From positions 1 through 64,000 of the forward strand of contig MPNJ01000018.1 in the NCBI GenBank assembly GCA_002238965.1: 64,000 nucleotides of DNA. Reading direction: 5' to 3'. The notes under the pieces were generated by a model. The model made no database searches, was not told the origin of the DNA, and worked only from the letters and a program-made list of their open reading frames with translations. Both the position numbers and the translations under genes were made by a program. Numbering within the stretch: position 1 is the first letter of the stretch; each line of letters starts with the position of its first letter. The DNA comes from Nitrospinae bacterium bin107. GTDB taxonomy: Bacteria; UBA8248. Below, one piece after another: positions 23,261 to 32,914 of the stretch.

Positions 23261-24433
23261 CTAGAGGCCGAGCAGGTTCCGGGCGATGATCATCCGCTGT
23301 ATCTGGCTCGTTCCCTCGACAATCTGGATCTGCTTGGCGTCGCGCATGAAGCGCTCGAGCGGGTGGTCCTTCATGTAGCCGGCTCCGCCCAAGACCTGGA
23401 TGCCGTCTATCGCGCACTTCATCGCCATGTCGGCAGCGTAGGTCTTGGCCGTCGAGAAATACCTGGCGTTCTCCTTGCCGATCTGGCCTGCGTCCACCAT
23501 GGCGGCCGCGCGGTAGACGAGCAATCGCGCCGCCTCGATGTCCATGAACATGTCGGCGAGCATGAACTGCACGGCCTGGTGCTGGGCGATGGGCTTTCCG
23601 AACGCCTCACGCTCCTTGGCATAGTTGGCAGCGTAGTCGAGACAGCCCTGGGCCAGGCCCACCGCGCGCGAGCCGATGGCGGGCCGCATCTGGTTAAAGC
23701 CGACCATCGCGGTCTTGAAGCCCTGGTTCAGCTGGCCCACCTGGTTCTCGAGCGGGACGGCCACGTTGTCGAGGTTGAGCATGCAGGTCGAGATGCCGCG
23801 CATGCCCATCTTGCGCTCGTGCTTGGCGATGCTGAAGCCCGGCGCGTCGGTGGGCACGATGTAGTAGGTGATGCCGCGCGTGCCGGCGTGGGGGTCGGTC
23901 TTGGCGGCGACGGTGATGAAGTCCGCCTTGTCGGGCCCCGTGCAGAAGCACTTGGTGCCGTTGATGACCCACTCGTCACCCTCCTTGACGGCGCGCGTGC
24001 GGATGTTGCCCGCGTCCGAGCCCGCGTGGGGTTCGGTGAGGGCGTAGGAGCCTCTGAGTTCTCCCTTCGCGAGGCCCGTCATGTAGTGGTCTTTCTGCTC
24101 CTGCGTGCCGCTCAGGTCGATGACGCGGCTCGAGAGCATGTTGAGCACGATGAAGAGCGGGGAGTTCGAGCAGACGCGCGCGATCTCCTCGATAGCGACG
24201 CAGCCGCCCAGAAAGCCCATGCCGCCGCCCCCGTATTCCTCGGGGAAGAAGATGCCGAGCAGGCCGTGTTCTTTTTGAAGCTGGAAGATGTCTTCGGGGT
24301 ATTCCTCGTTCTCGTCGATGTCGGCGGCGCGCGGGGCGATGTAGCGCTCCGAGAGTTCACGGACCGTCTGGCGGAGCATCTTTTGCGTTTCGTCTAAATC
24401 GAATTGCAGCGTGGATTCCGTTTGCAGGCTCAT
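23261..24433 (-). CDS. Acyl-CoA dehydrogenase family protein, first of a tandem pair
   Basis: The product has 390 residues, starting at ATG 24433 (MSLQTESTLQFDLDE); the longer frame upstream crosses the divergent promoter region and is unlikely. ACAD motifs are present: ALTEPHAGSDAGNI, GTKCFCTGPDKADFITVAA, QVLGGAGYMKDHPLERF and QIVEGTSQIQRMIIAR with the catalytic glutamate in EGT. It is highly similar to the following gene, a tandem duplication. It is the first gene of the operon ending in the UGSC selenoprotein and its partner, so acyl-CoA oxidation may be linked to the selenoprotein's role. The promoter should lie in the 184 bp shared with the divergent amidohydrolase gene. Confidence 0.88.
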   Translation of the reverse strand: MSLQTESTLQFDLDETQKMLRQTVRELSERYIAPRAADIDENEEYPEDIFQLQKEHGLLGIFFPEEYGGGGMGFLGGCVAIEEIARVCSNSPLFIVLNMLSSRVIDLSGTQEQKDHYMTGLAKGELRGSYALTEPHAGSDAGNIRTRAVKEGDEWVINGTKCFCTGPDKADFITVAAKTDPHAGTRGITYYIVPTDAPGFSIAKHERKMGMRGISTCMLNLDNVAVPLENQVGQLNQGFKTAMVGFNQMRPAIGSRAVGLAQGCLDYAANYAKEREAFGKPIAQHQAVQFMLADMFMDIEAARLLVYRAAAMVDAGQIGKENARYFSTAKTYAADMAMKCAIDGIQVLGGAGYMKDHPLERFMRDAKQIQIVEGTSQIQRMIIARNLLGL

Positions 24434-24617
24434 TTCATGGCTCCAGCGGTTTGATAATTTTGAGAAAGCGCTAGGGTTTATGGTTTCATAATCCACCCCG
24501 CAACGATTGCGTGTCAACGCTTCGGGGGGAATAATGTCTTGATTCCGATTTTTGGATTGCTCTGGCGCTCGCCCGTGATTGAGGCCTGCGCCTCGTTTCA
24601 ACCAAGGAGTCATGCGC

Positions 24618-25784
24618 ATGGACATCGTCATACGCGGCGGATACGTGATCGACCCTTCCCAGGAACTCGAAGGAACGATGGACGTCGAGATCGCGCGCGG
24701 CCGCGTGAGGCGGGTGGCGCCCCACATCGAGCCGGAGGGCAGGCAGACACTGAACGCGCGGGGAAAAATCGTCACCCCCGGCCTGGTCGACCTCCACTGC
24801 CATTTTTATGAGGGTTTCACGCACTACGGCGTGAATCTGGATGCGGCCATGCTCTCGCGCGGCGTGACGACGGCGGTCGATACGGGCAGCGCAGGCGCGC
24901 AGACGTATCCGAGTTTTCAGGAGTGGTTCCTGGAGAAGGCCCGCCCGACGGTGCGCGCATATCTCAACATCTCCGAAGGCGGGCTTCTGATAGACGGCCT
25001 CGGCGAGAACATCGACATGCGCGCGCTGCGCGTGGACAGGGCGGTGGCGTGCTACGAGACGCACCGGAAATACTTGATCGGTATGAAGGTGCGTCTGAGT
25101 GACAATGTGGTGGAGCGCAGCGGCTCGAAGCCCCTGGATGCGGCGCTAGAGGCGTCGGAATTCCTGAAGGTTCCCCTGATGGTGCACGTGGGCGACACGC
25201 CTTCTTCTTTGCCGAGCATCCTGAAGCGCCTCCGCCCGGGCGACGTGCTCACGCACGCGTTCCACGGCAGGCGGGAGAACATTCTCGACGGGAGAGGAAA
25301 GGTGCGCCGCGCGGTGTGGGAGGCGAGGGATTCGGGCGTGCTGCTCGACGTCGCCCATGGGCGCTCGAGCTTCAGCTTCGAAGTCATGGAGCGCGCCATG
25401 GCGCAGGGCCTGATGCCGGGCAACCTGAGCACCGACCTCCATACGCACTGCATCCACGGGCCGGTATATGATTTCCCCAGCCTCATGAGCAAGTTTCTGG
25501 CCCTGGGCTTTCCTCTCGCGGAAGTGGTCCGCCTCAGCACGCAGACGGCCGCCGAGTGGATTGGCCTCAAAGGCAAGGTGGGGACGCTCAAAAAAGGCGC
25601 GAGGGGCGACGTCGCCGTGTTCCGGATGAAGGAAGGCCGGTTCGTTTTCGAGGATTCCATGGGCGCGCGGCGCAAGGGGAGCCGGATGCTCGAGGCGACG
25701 CACGTGGTCCTGGGAGGCAGGCTTCTCAGGCCATCGGGGGCGGGGCGGCGCAAGCTCACCGAGGTGGCGGGAAAACCGAAATAA
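24618..25784 (+). CDS. Amidohydrolase/deacetylase-family metallohydrolase
   Basis: The product has 388 residues; ATG 24618 is chosen because AAGGAG lies 8 nt upstream (an ATG at 24612 is too close). It is an amidohydrolase-superfamily TIM barrel with metal ligands HCHFYEG, a probable carbamylated lysine in LIGMKVRLSD, VHVGD, THAFHG, and an aspartate in NLSTDLHT. Before the barrel lies the beta-sandwich segment IRGGYVIDPSQELEGTMDVE. It resembles the EF_0837/AHA_3915-type deacetylases and D-aminoacylase/dihydroorotase relatives. It is divergent from the acyl-CoA dehydrogenase operon. The substrate is unknown. Confidence 0.82.
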   Translation: MDIVIRGGYVIDPSQELEGTMDVEIARGRVRRVAPHIEPEGRQTLNARGKIVTPGLVDLHCHFYEGFTHYGVNLDAAMLSRGVTTAVDTGSAGAQTYPSFQEWFLEKARPTVRAYLNISEGGLLIDGLGENIDMRALRVDRAVACYETHRKYLIGMKVRLSDNVVERSGSKPLDAALEASEFLKVPLMVHVGDTPSSLPSILKRLRPGDVLTHAFHGRRENILDGRGKVRRAVWEARDSGVLLDVAHGRSSFSFEVMERAMAQGLMPGNLSTDLHTHCIHGPVYDFPSLMSKFLALGFPLAEVVRLSTQTAAEWIGLKGKVGTLKKGARGDVAVFRMKEGRFVFEDSMGARRKGSRMLEATHVVLGGRLLRPSGAGRRKLTEVAGKPK

Positions 25785-25890
25785 TCTGTAAATTTCCGAA
25801 GCAGGGGGTTGACTACCCGCTTTAGCAGGACTATTTTACGGCCTTGTTTTTCAGAGAATTAAAATGTTTGAAATTTCAAGGGCGATCACC

Positions 25891-25968
25891 ATGCGGACGA
25901 TGAAGAGATCTTATGGCGGATATACTTTTTTCGGCTTTATCACCGTCCGTCCGCGCGCCGATATGTAA
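25891..25968 (+). CDS. Aromatic leader peptide of the aroF attenuator
   Basis: This short frame (25 codons, ATG 25891, TAA 25966-25968) has AAGGG about 9 nt upstream. Its middle reads Ser-Tyr-Gly-Gly-Tyr-Thr-Phe-Phe-Gly-Phe: two Tyr and three Phe codons among ten, which is far above chance. It ends about 55 nt before a terminator hairpin and 130 nt before the DAHP synthase gene. GTCCGTCCGCGCGCCG in its final codons can pair with CGGCGGGCGGGTGGAC after the stop (a 1:2-type hairpin). This layout is that of amino-acid attenuation as in pheL, so ribosome stalling at low Phe/Tyr would favour aroF expression. Confidence 0.65.
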   Translation: MRTMKRSYGGYTFFGFITVRPRADM

Positions 25969-26022
25969 GAACGAACGGCGGGCGGGTGGACAGCCCGGTC
26001 GCCACGGACAATAGAGAAACAT

Positions 26023-26054
26023 TCGCCGTGGGACAGCCTCACGGCGATTTTTTT
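26023..26054 (+). terminator. Rho-independent terminator in the aroF leader (attenuator)
   Basis: TCGCCGTG, a 9-nt loop and CACGGCGA form an 8-bp stem followed directly by seven T residues (26048-26054). It lies between the leader peptide and the aroF ribosome site, so it would stop transcription before the gene. This makes it the probable attenuator rather than the end of the upstream gene. Confidence 0.75.
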
Positions 26055-26097
26055 GATAATTACGCTGAAAATTCCGAGCGGGAAAAGGAGATTTGTT

Positions 26098-27117
26098 TTG
26101 ATTATCGTGATGAAACAGGGCGCGACGGATGAAGAAATTCAAAACGCCATCAACAGGATCAACGAACTCGGTTACCAGGAGCACGTCATCAGAGGTGTGG
26201 AGCGTACGGTAATCGGAGCCATCGGGGATGAACGGGGGAAATACATGTTGGAATCACTCGTTTCGTTGAATGGAGTGGAAAAAGCGATGCCCATACTCAA
26301 GCCCTTCAAACTGGCGAGTTCGGAAGGAAGGCCCGAGCGCAGCAAGCTGCCGATGGGCGAGGGAGTGGAGATCGGCGGTGAGCAAATCATCATCGTCGGC
26401 GGGCCGTGCTCCGTCGAGAGCAGGGAGCAGATCATGGAATCCGCCGATGTGGTCAAAGCAGGCGGCGGCCACGTCCTGAGGGGCGGCGCTTATAAGCCGC
26501 GCACTTCGCCGTACAGCTTCCAGGGCATGGCGGAGGAAGGCCTGAAACTCCTCGCCGAGGCGCGCGAAAGGACGGGGCTTCCCATTCAGACGGAAGTGAT
26601 GGATTCTGAAGACATCGATGTGTGCTGCGAGTATGCGGACGTGCTGCAGATCGGCGCGCGCAACGTTCAGAATTTCTCGCTGCTCAAGAAAGTCGGCATG
26701 ACGAACAAGACGATATTCCTGAAGCGCGGCATGTCCACGACGATTGATGAGTTACTGATGTCGGCCGAATACATCATGAGCCAGGGGAACCCGAACGTCG
26801 TACTGTGCGAGCGGGGGATACGCACCTTCGAGACGGCCACGCGCAACACGCTGGACATCACCGCCGTGCCCGTGCTCAAGGACCAGACGCACTTGCCGGT
26901 CGTGGTGGACCCGAGCCATGCGGCGGGCGCCTGGCGATACGTCGCGCCTCTGGCGAAAGCGGCGGTGGCCGTCGGGGCGGACGGCCTGATGCTCGAGATG
27001 CACCCCGAACCCGAAAGGGCGATGAGCGACGGACCACAGTCGCTCAAACCCGGTAAATTCGTCACCCTGGTCGAGGAGCTCAAGGTTTTCGCAGAGGCCG
27101 TCGGAAGAACGCTATAG
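26098..27117 (+). CDS. aroF: 3-deoxy-7-phosphoheptulonate (DAHP) synthase, type I-beta with ferredoxin-like domain
   Basis: The product has 339 residues from a TTG start with AAGGAG 7 nt upstream; [15 protein letters not shown] is the usual N-terminus. It condenses phosphoenolpyruvate with erythrose-4-phosphate in the first step of the shikimate pathway. An N-terminal ferredoxin-like regulatory domain of about 70 residues precedes the barrel ([53 protein letters not shown] and the metal-binding [10 protein letters not shown]). It is preceded by an aromatic leader peptide and terminator. The next gene starts 1 bp after the stop, so they form an operon. Confidence 0.92.
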   Translation: MIIVMKQGATDEEIQNAINRINELGYQEHVIRGVERTVIGAIGDERGKYMLESLVSLNGVEKAMPILKPFKLASSEGRPERSKLPMGEGVEIGGEQIIIVGGPCSVESREQIMESADVVKAGGGHVLRGGAYKPRTSPYSFQGMAEEGLKLLAEARERTGLPIQTEVMDSEDIDVCCEYADVLQIGARNVQNFSLLKKVGMTNKTIFLKRGMSTTIDELLMSAEYIMSQGNPNVVLCERGIRTFETATRNTLDITAVPVLKDQTHLPVVVDPSHAAGAWRYVAPLAKAAVAVGADGLMLEMHPEPERAMSDGPQSLKPGKFVTLVEELKVFAEAVGRTL

Positions 27118-27118
27118 C

Positions 27119-28021
27119 ATGTCCGTCCTTTTCGTGTTCGTGGACGGCCTGGGAATCGCCCCGCAGGGGCCGGGCAACCCGCTCTCCCGCGTGAAGGAGC
27201 CTCCGCTGGGGCTTTTGTGCGGGAACGAGACGCCCGGTTTCCGCCTCATCGAGGCGGACGCCTGCCTCGGTGTCGAGGGCGTCCCCCAGAGCGCGACGGG
27301 CGGAACCGCTTTATTCACGGGCGTGAACGCGCCCAAAGCGGTGGGCAGGCATGTCCAGGCTCTGCCGAATACGCAGTTGCGCCGCATCATCTCTCGAAAC
27401 GGACTCTTGAGGCGCGCTCGTGAGAAGGGCGCAGCCGTCGGATTCGCCAACACGTATACGCCTCCTTTTTTCAAGCGCGGCAGAAACCGCATCCGCTCGG
27501 TGACCACGGTGATGGCCGAGAGCGCGGGCCTTCGCCTGAACCGCCTGGAAGACCTCATCGCGGGCAGGGCCGTTTATCGCGACTACACGAACGGGCTCAT
27601 CGTCGAGCAGGGCCATGACGTGGCGAGGCTCGACGCCGAGGAGGCGGGCGGGCGCCTCGGAAAGCTGGCGCGTACGAAGGATCTGCTTATCTATGAGTTT
27701 TTTCAGACCGATCACACCGGACACCGCGGAACCACCGAGGATGCCCTTGAGGTCCTGGCGGATTTGAACCGGTTCCTGCAGGCCGCGCTCCGGCATATCG
27801 ACCCCGATGTGGATACGTTCATTCTGAGCAGTGACCACGGCAACGTGGAGGACATGGAAACGTCTGCGCACACAACGAACCCCGTTCCCATCCTGCTCTA
27901 CGGCAAAGGCGCGGACACTTTGCTCGCGGACGTTTCACGCCCGAACATTTGCCACGTAACTCCCCTGATTCTGTCCATCACCTCATCAAGATTACTTAAA
28001 GATTATCTGATGCGTTGTTGA
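27119..28021 (+). CDS. Alkaline-phosphatase-superfamily metalloenzyme (phosphoglycerate-mutase-like)
   Basis: The product has 300 residues and starts 1 bp after aroF. It has the metal-binding features of the alkaline phosphatase/independent phosphoglycerate mutase fold: LFVFVDGLGIAP at the N-terminus, SATGGTALFTGVNAPKAVG with a probable nucleophile Thr/Ser, TDHTGHRG and ILSSDHGNVEDM. It is smaller than iPGM (about 510 residues) and lacks the inserted transferase domain, so it is a short single-domain member. A phosphomutase, phosphatase or phosphoesterase role is possible; coupling with aroF gives no firm clue. Confidence 0.7.
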   Translation: MSVLFVFVDGLGIAPQGPGNPLSRVKEPPLGLLCGNETPGFRLIEADACLGVEGVPQSATGGTALFTGVNAPKAVGRHVQALPNTQLRRIISRNGLLRRAREKGAAVGFANTYTPPFFKRGRNRIRSVTTVMAESAGLRLNRLEDLIAGRAVYRDYTNGLIVEQGHDVARLDAEEAGGRLGKLARTKDLLIYEFFQTDHTGHRGTTEDALEVLADLNRFLQAALRHIDPDVDTFILSSDHGNVEDMETSAHTTNPVPILLYGKGADTLLADVSRPNICHVTPLILSITSSRLLKDYLMRC

Positions 28022-28150
28022 CGTACTTCATTTGGACGGATAAAGACGGTTCTCATTTCTCAAACATTGACTTTCGACCTGGTTATGAAATAGACTGGAT
28101 CCACATATTTCGGGTCGTTTTTGTTGTATATTGGCAAAATGAGGCGCAGG

Positions 28151-29353
28151 ATGGAAAATTTCGACCCGACTCTGATGGCGCGAATAGAGAAAGAGGGTGT
28201 GGGACCTTTCCTGCGTCGTATGCGCGAGGAAAAAGACGTATCCCTGCGCTCGATCTCCGACCACACACGAATCCGAACATACTACCTGGAAAGTATCGAA
28301 CGCGGTGATTTCGATAGATTGCCGGCCGGTCCTGTCGGCCTGGGATTCATTCGCGCTTTTGCGGATGCGGTCGACGTGGACAGCAATGTCGTCGCCGCGA
28401 ACTATAAACGCGAAACGTCAGGCGAGGTTGCGTTAGAGCCGTTCGGCTTGGAGCCCGAGAGCCGCACCTTGTACAGCCCCGTTTCCCGGGTGAATCGATT
28501 CTCCTCCGTTGCGACTTTTGCATTTGTGTTGATTTTTCTTCTCGCCGGCGGTGGAATTCTGTGGTTCATGAAAGGGCGAACGGATCAGCTCGTCCCAATC
28601 GGGTCGATAGTCGACAGGATCAAAACCGTGGTTGACCCCGTTGTGGAGAAGCTCCCGCAGCTGAATAACGTTGATGAAAAAGCGAAAAATGAGGATGAAG
28701 CGGAGAGAGGAACCGACGTAGTCGAGAAGAAGGTTCCTGAGCAGGAGCGTCCTGTCGTCCCGGACGAGAATCTAAAGGAGCCCGTGGCCCCTCAAAAGGC
28801 AGAAAAATCCTCTCCGGCAGTGGAGAAGCCTCCGCTTCAAGCAAGTGTCCCAGCCCGGCAGAATTCTGTGGCCGAGCAGCCTGTCCCCGCCCAGGAAAGC
28901 CCACCGGCTCAGGTCCAAGAGAGTCCACCGGGTCTGACGCAAGAAAACCCGCCGGCTCAAGTGAGCGCCCAGCCTGAGGAGAATCCTTCGCCTCTGCAAA
29001 ATCCATCGGCTCCGGCAAGCACCCAGACCGCCCTCAACACGGCGCCGAATACCCAGCAGGCCCCGCCACAAAGGCCGCAGACCCCGGCCGACTCCGAAGA
29101 GTTGCCGCTGGATTTGAAGATTTTTGCGACCGAAGACACGTGGCTTCGGATCGTGGTCGATTCTAATATTACGGAAGAACTTCTCCTGCTGGCCGGCAAT
29201 GAGAAAAACTGGAAGGCGTCGGATCAGTTCGTCCTGACGGTAGGAAACGTGGCGGGAACGCAGATATCCCTGAACGGCTCGGAGGTCGCGTTGCCCAAGA
29301 ATTCCTCCAACGTGCTTCGAGATTTCGTCATCCCCAAGAAGTCTTTGAACTAA
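28151..29353 (+). CDS. rodZ: RodZ-family cytoskeletal/HTH membrane protein
   Basis: The product has 400 residues. An N-terminal helix-turn-helix (GPFLRRMREEKDVSLRSISD, then YYLESIERGDFDRLP) is of the RodZ/HTH_25 type, which contacts MreB rather than DNA. One transmembrane segment follows (FVLIFLLAGGGILWFM, about residue 130). A long Pro/Glu/Ala/Gln-rich periplasmic linker (about residues 200-310) precedes a C-terminal DUF4115 beta domain beginning DLKIFATEDTWLRIVVD. It is placed after the aroF pair and before mfd. The start at 28151 follows AGGCGCAGG; an ATG four codons upstream is the alternative. Confidence 0.85.
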   Translation: MENFDPTLMARIEKEGVGPFLRRMREEKDVSLRSISDHTRIRTYYLESIERGDFDRLPAGPVGLGFIRAFADAVDVDSNVVAANYKRETSGEVALEPFGLEPESRTLYSPVSRVNRFSSVATFAFVLIFLLAGGGILWFMKGRTDQLVPIGSIVDRIKTVVDPVVEKLPQLNNVDEKAKNEDEAERGTDVVEKKVPEQERPVVPDENLKEPVAPQKAEKSSPAVEKPPLQASVPARQNSVAEQPVPAQESPPAQVQESPPGLTQENPPAQVSAQPEENPSPLQNPSAPASTQTALNTAPNTQQAPPQRPQTPADSEELPLDLKIFATEDTWLRIVVDSNITEELLLLAGNEKNWKASDQFVLTVGNVAGTQISLNGSEVALPKNSSNVLRDFVIPKKSLN

Positions 29354-29442
29354 GGATTTTAGAAATTATTCATGCTGTGCGGTATGCTCCGACACACTTT
29401 GTCGCCTGATGCGCTTCGAGTTCAAACCAGAAAATTCACGTC

Positions 29443-32400
29443 ATGAATGAATTCTTTTCATCGCTTCGGGACCTCGATGGGGTCAAGCGGGTTCACTTGC
29501 GCGGCGCGAACGATGCTTCGACCGCCTGGTGGCTGGCCAGAATAGCGCGCGAACACGGCGGACCCGTTATTTTCGTCGAAGCCGACCAGCGTCGACTCGA
29601 AGTGCTCAAAACAAACGTCAAGCTGTTCATGGGCGCTTCAGGAGCGCGGAATTTTCCGGTGCTGTCTTTTCCGGCGTGGGACGTGTACCCCTTCTCCCGG
29701 CTTTCTCCATCCAGTGAAATCGTCGGTGAGCGGATGTCCGCGCTGCGCTTTTTGCGCAGCGGGGAGGGGGGCGTCGTTCTGGTGAGCGCATCTGCCATGG
29801 CGACGCGGATGTCTCCGCCCGAGCGTTTGAACGCCGCCATGGTTCACTTGCGCGAAGGGATGGAGATTGAGCGCGATCTGTTCATCGGTTCGCTCGAATC
29901 ACTGATGTACCACAGGAGGTCTGTGGTCGAATCCCCGGGCGAATACGCTGTAAGGGGCGGCATTCTGGACTTCTTCTCCCCCCAGCACGCATATCCGACG
30001 CGCCTGGAGCTTCGCGGAGATGAGATAGATTCCTTGCGAAACTTCCATCCCCAGACGCAGCGCAATCAGGACACACTGCAAAGCGTAGACGTTTTTCCAT
30101 CGAAAGAGTTCGTTTTCTCGCCCGAGGAAGTGGAGAGGGGCCGCCGCGCGCTGATGGAAGCCGCCACGCCGGATACGAGCGAACGAGTCGAGCGGCTTCT
30201 CGAGTACCTCGACGCGGACGGGCATTTTTCGGGCATGGAGGGTCTCGCGCCCATGTTCCTGTCCGATATGCCAACTTTGTTCGACGTGGCGCCCGGGAGC
30301 GCGCTCTGGATTGTGAACGAAGCGGAAAACTTCGACGAGGCGCTTGAGAAGCTGTGGGACGATGTGAACGAGGAGGCTCGTCTCGCGCCCGAGAGGGGCC
30401 TCGTATCCTTCGCGCCCGAGCGTTTGTGGCTCGCGCCCAAGGAGGTTTGCGAGGAGCTCTCTATCTGGCCGCGCCTGGCGTTCCATTCGCTGGGGCTCGG
30501 CGCCGAGGATTCCGAAGAGGGCTTCGAGGACTTGCGCGCGGAAAGCATCAACCCTTTCCGGGGGCGGGTGGAGGCATTCATGGGCCAATTGCGCGCATGG
30601 CGCCGGGAAGATGAGAGCGTCGTCATCGTGGCGGAGGAGAAGACCCTCGCGCTCAGGATACAGGCGCTTTTGCGCGAGCATGAGGTGGGTGTGGAAATAT
30701 TGCCCAAGGGCGCCTCGCTCATGGATGGGCGTCACGACGTCGTTCTGGTGGAAGGGAAACTCAGCGCCTGTTTCCGGCTGCCCGATGAGCGCAGGGTGTT
30801 CTTCCGCGCGCAGGACCTGCTCGTCGGCGCTTTGGGTCGGGATTCGCGACGTCTCCCCCAGTCGAAGCCTGGAGAGGGCTTCAAGGATTTGAGCGAAAAC
30901 GACCTCGTGGTGCATGTGGAGCACGGCGTCGGCCGTTACATGGGCACGCGCGTTATCGAACACCGCGACGGGGAGAGCGAATTTCTCACTCTCCTGTATT
31001 CGGGAGGCGACAAGCTCTACGTTCCGATGGACGACGTCGAGCGCATCCACAAATATCGTGGAGGGGGAGTCGCGCCGCCGCTCGACAGGTTGGGGGGCAA
31101 CCGGTGGAGCAAGACGAAGAACAACGTCAAGAAATCGCTCCAGGGGATTGCCCGAGATCTGGTGCGGCTGTATTCGGAGCGGAGCGCTGCCCAGGGGCAT
31201 GCTTTTTCGGCGGAAGGCGCATTCGATCATGAAATATCGGCCGGCTTCGGTTTCGAAGAGACGCCCGATCAGGAACAGGCGATTCGCACCGTGCTGGAGG
31301 ATATGGAGCGCACCCGGCCGATGGATCGCCTCATCTGCGGGGACGTCGGCTACGGAAAGACGGAAGTGGCGCTCAGGGCCGCCGCCCGGGCCATTTCGGC
31401 GGGCAAGCAGGTGGCCGTCATCGTGCCGACGACGCTGCTCGCGCACCAGCACTGGGATACCTTCCGCAATCGCTTCGAATCGCTGCCGGCTCACGTAGAG
31501 ATGCTCTCGCGCTTCAAGAGCAGAAAAGAGCAGAGCAAGGTGGTGGAAGGACTTTCCGACGGAAGCGTGGACATCGTCATCGGCACACATCGACTGCTTC
31601 AAAAAGACGTGTTGTTCCGTGATTTGGGGCTATTGGTCATCGACGAAGAGCATCGTTTCGGCGTCTCCCACAAGGAGAAGCTAAAGAAAATCCGTATTGA
31701 CGTGGACGTACTGACGCTCACCGCCACGCCCATTCCCCGTACCCTGGAGATGGCGCTCTCGGGCACGCGCGATTTGAGCGTCATCGAAACGCCTCCGCGC
31801 CACCGGGTCGCGCCGCGCACGTATATCTCGCGCTTCAGCGAAAAACTCATCAAAGACGCCATCACCAAGGAAATCGACCGGGGCGGCCAGGTGTTTTTCG
31901 TGCACAACCGGGTGCAGAGCCTCCCCGCCATGAAGCGGCTTTTGCAGAAACTCGCGCCCGACGCGCGCATCCTTGTGGGTCACGGTCAGATGAAAGAGAG
32001 AGAACTCGAAGACGTGATGGAGCAGTTCGTGACCCGGAGGGCCGACGTGCTGCTGTGCACCACGATCATCGAAAGCGGTCTCGACATTCCCTCGGTCAAC
32101 ACGATTGTCATCAACCGCGCGGACATGTTCGGCATGGCGCAGCTATACCAGTTGCGCGGCCGGGTAGGGCGCGACAGGTTCCAGGCGCACGCCTACCTTC
32201 TGGTCTCGGGCGCAGGCTCCATGGCGAAGCAGGCCAGAGAGCGGCTCCAGGCGCTCGAGGAGTTGAGCGAGCTGGGGGCCGGCTTCAAGCTGGCCATGCG
32301 CGATCTGGAAATCCGCGGCGCAGGGCATTTGCTCGGGCATCGCCAATCGGGACAGATCTCGTCCGTTGGGTTCGACATGTACTGCCGCCTGCTGGAAGAA

Positions 32401-32895
32401 GTCGTGCAGGAGGTCAAGGGCGAGACGGTCGATCGCAGCGAACCCGATATCCTCGCGCCGGTGGCGGGTACGCTGCCCCCTTCGTGGATTCCGGCCCAGG
32501 CCGAGCGCCTGGACGTATATCGCCGAATCGCATCGGCGCAGGAGCCGGCCGAATTGCGCGAACTGGGCGTGGAGCTGCAGGATAAATACGGAACGATTCC
32601 GGCGCGGGCTCTCCACCTTCTGCAACTCGGAGAAATCCGCCTGCGCGCCCGCCTTTGCGGAATCAAGTCTCTCCGCGTTCGCGGCAAGGAGGCGCAGCTG
32701 GAAGTTTTCCCGGGCGACTATGAGCTGACGGCCGCCTTTCTCGACATGCCGGGCATGGTGTTCACAGACGCCCATGAATTTCGCGCAGGCGTCAGCGGGC
32801 GTTGGCCGGAGGATTTTGACTTTCTCGTGCAACTGCTGGATGCTTTGGAAGTGTGCAAGGTCACGGAAGGCGAGTTGGCGTCGAGAGAAGCATGA
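29443..32895 (+). CDS. mfd: Transcription-repair coupling factor Mfd
   Basis: The product has 1150 residues, full length. It displaces stalled RNA polymerase at DNA lesions and recruits UvrA. The N-terminal UvrB-like half contains SFPAWDVYPFSRLSPSSEIV and AVRGGILDFFSPQHAYPTRL. The RNA-polymerase-interacting domain begins LVVHVEHGVGRYMGTRVI. The RecG-like motor has Walker A GDVGYGKTEVALRAA, Walker B VIDEEHRFG, and the TLTATPIPRTLEMALSGTRD and QLRGRVGRD motifs. The C-terminal UvrA-autoinhibitory domain ends in DLVQLLD-like sequence. It leads a run with two SurA-like genes, an order common in deltaproteobacteria-like genomes. Confidence 0.96.
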   Translation: MNEFFSSLRDLDGVKRVHLRGANDASTAWWLARIAREHGGPVIFVEADQRRLEVLKTNVKLFMGASGARNFPVLSFPAWDVYPFSRLSPSSEIVGERMSALRFLRSGEGGVVLVSASAMATRMSPPERLNAAMVHLREGMEIERDLFIGSLESLMYHRRSVVESPGEYAVRGGILDFFSPQHAYPTRLELRGDEIDSLRNFHPQTQRNQDTLQSVDVFPSKEFVFSPEEVERGRRALMEAATPDTSERVERLLEYLDADGHFSGMEGLAPMFLSDMPTLFDVAPGSALWIVNEAENFDEALEKLWDDVNEEARLAPERGLVSFAPERLWLAPKEVCEELSIWPRLAFHSLGLGAEDSEEGFEDLRAESINPFRGRVEAFMGQLRAWRREDESVVIVAEEKTLALRIQALLREHEVGVEILPKGASLMDGRHDVVLVEGKLSACFRLPDERRVFFRAQDLLVGALGRDSRRLPQSKPGEGFKDLSENDLVVHVEHGVGRYMGTRVIEHRDGESEFLTLLYSGGDKLYVPMDDVERIHKYRGGGVAPPLDRLGGNRWSKTKNNVKKSLQGIARDLVRLYSERSAAQGHAFSAEGAFDHEISAGFGFEETPDQEQAIRTVLEDMERTRPMDRLICGDVGYGKTEVALRAAARAISAGKQVAVIVPTTLLAHQHWDTFRNRFESLPAHVEMLSRFKSRKEQSKVVEGLSDGSVDIVIGTHRLLQKDVLFRDLGLLVIDEEHRFGVSHKEKLKKIRIDVDVLTLTATPIPRTLEMALSGTRDLSVIETPPRHRVAPRTYISRFSEKLIKDAITKEIDRGGQVFFVHNRVQSLPAMKRLLQKLAPDARILVGHGQMKERELEDVMEQFVTRRADVLLCTTIIESGLDIPSVNTIVINRADMFGMAQLYQLRGRVGRDRFQAHAYLLVSGAGSMAKQARERLQALEELSELGAGFKLAMRDLEIRGAGHLLGHRQSGQISSVGFDMYCRLLEEVVQEVKGETVDRSEPDILAPVAGTLPPSWIPAQAERLDVYRRIASAQEPAELRELGVELQDKYGTIPARALHLLQLGEIRLRARLCGIKSLRVRGKEAQLEVFPGDYELTAAFLDMPGMVFTDAHEFRAGVSGRWPEDFDFLVQLLDALEVCKVTEGELASREA

Positions 32896-32914
32896 GGTTC
32901 TCATCGTGGGGAAT

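Noticed and set aside
22184-24397. A 737-codon open frame on the plus strand
   Set aside because: It lies opposite two unambiguous acyl-CoA dehydrogenase genes and has low-complexity His/Arg/Val-rich composition.
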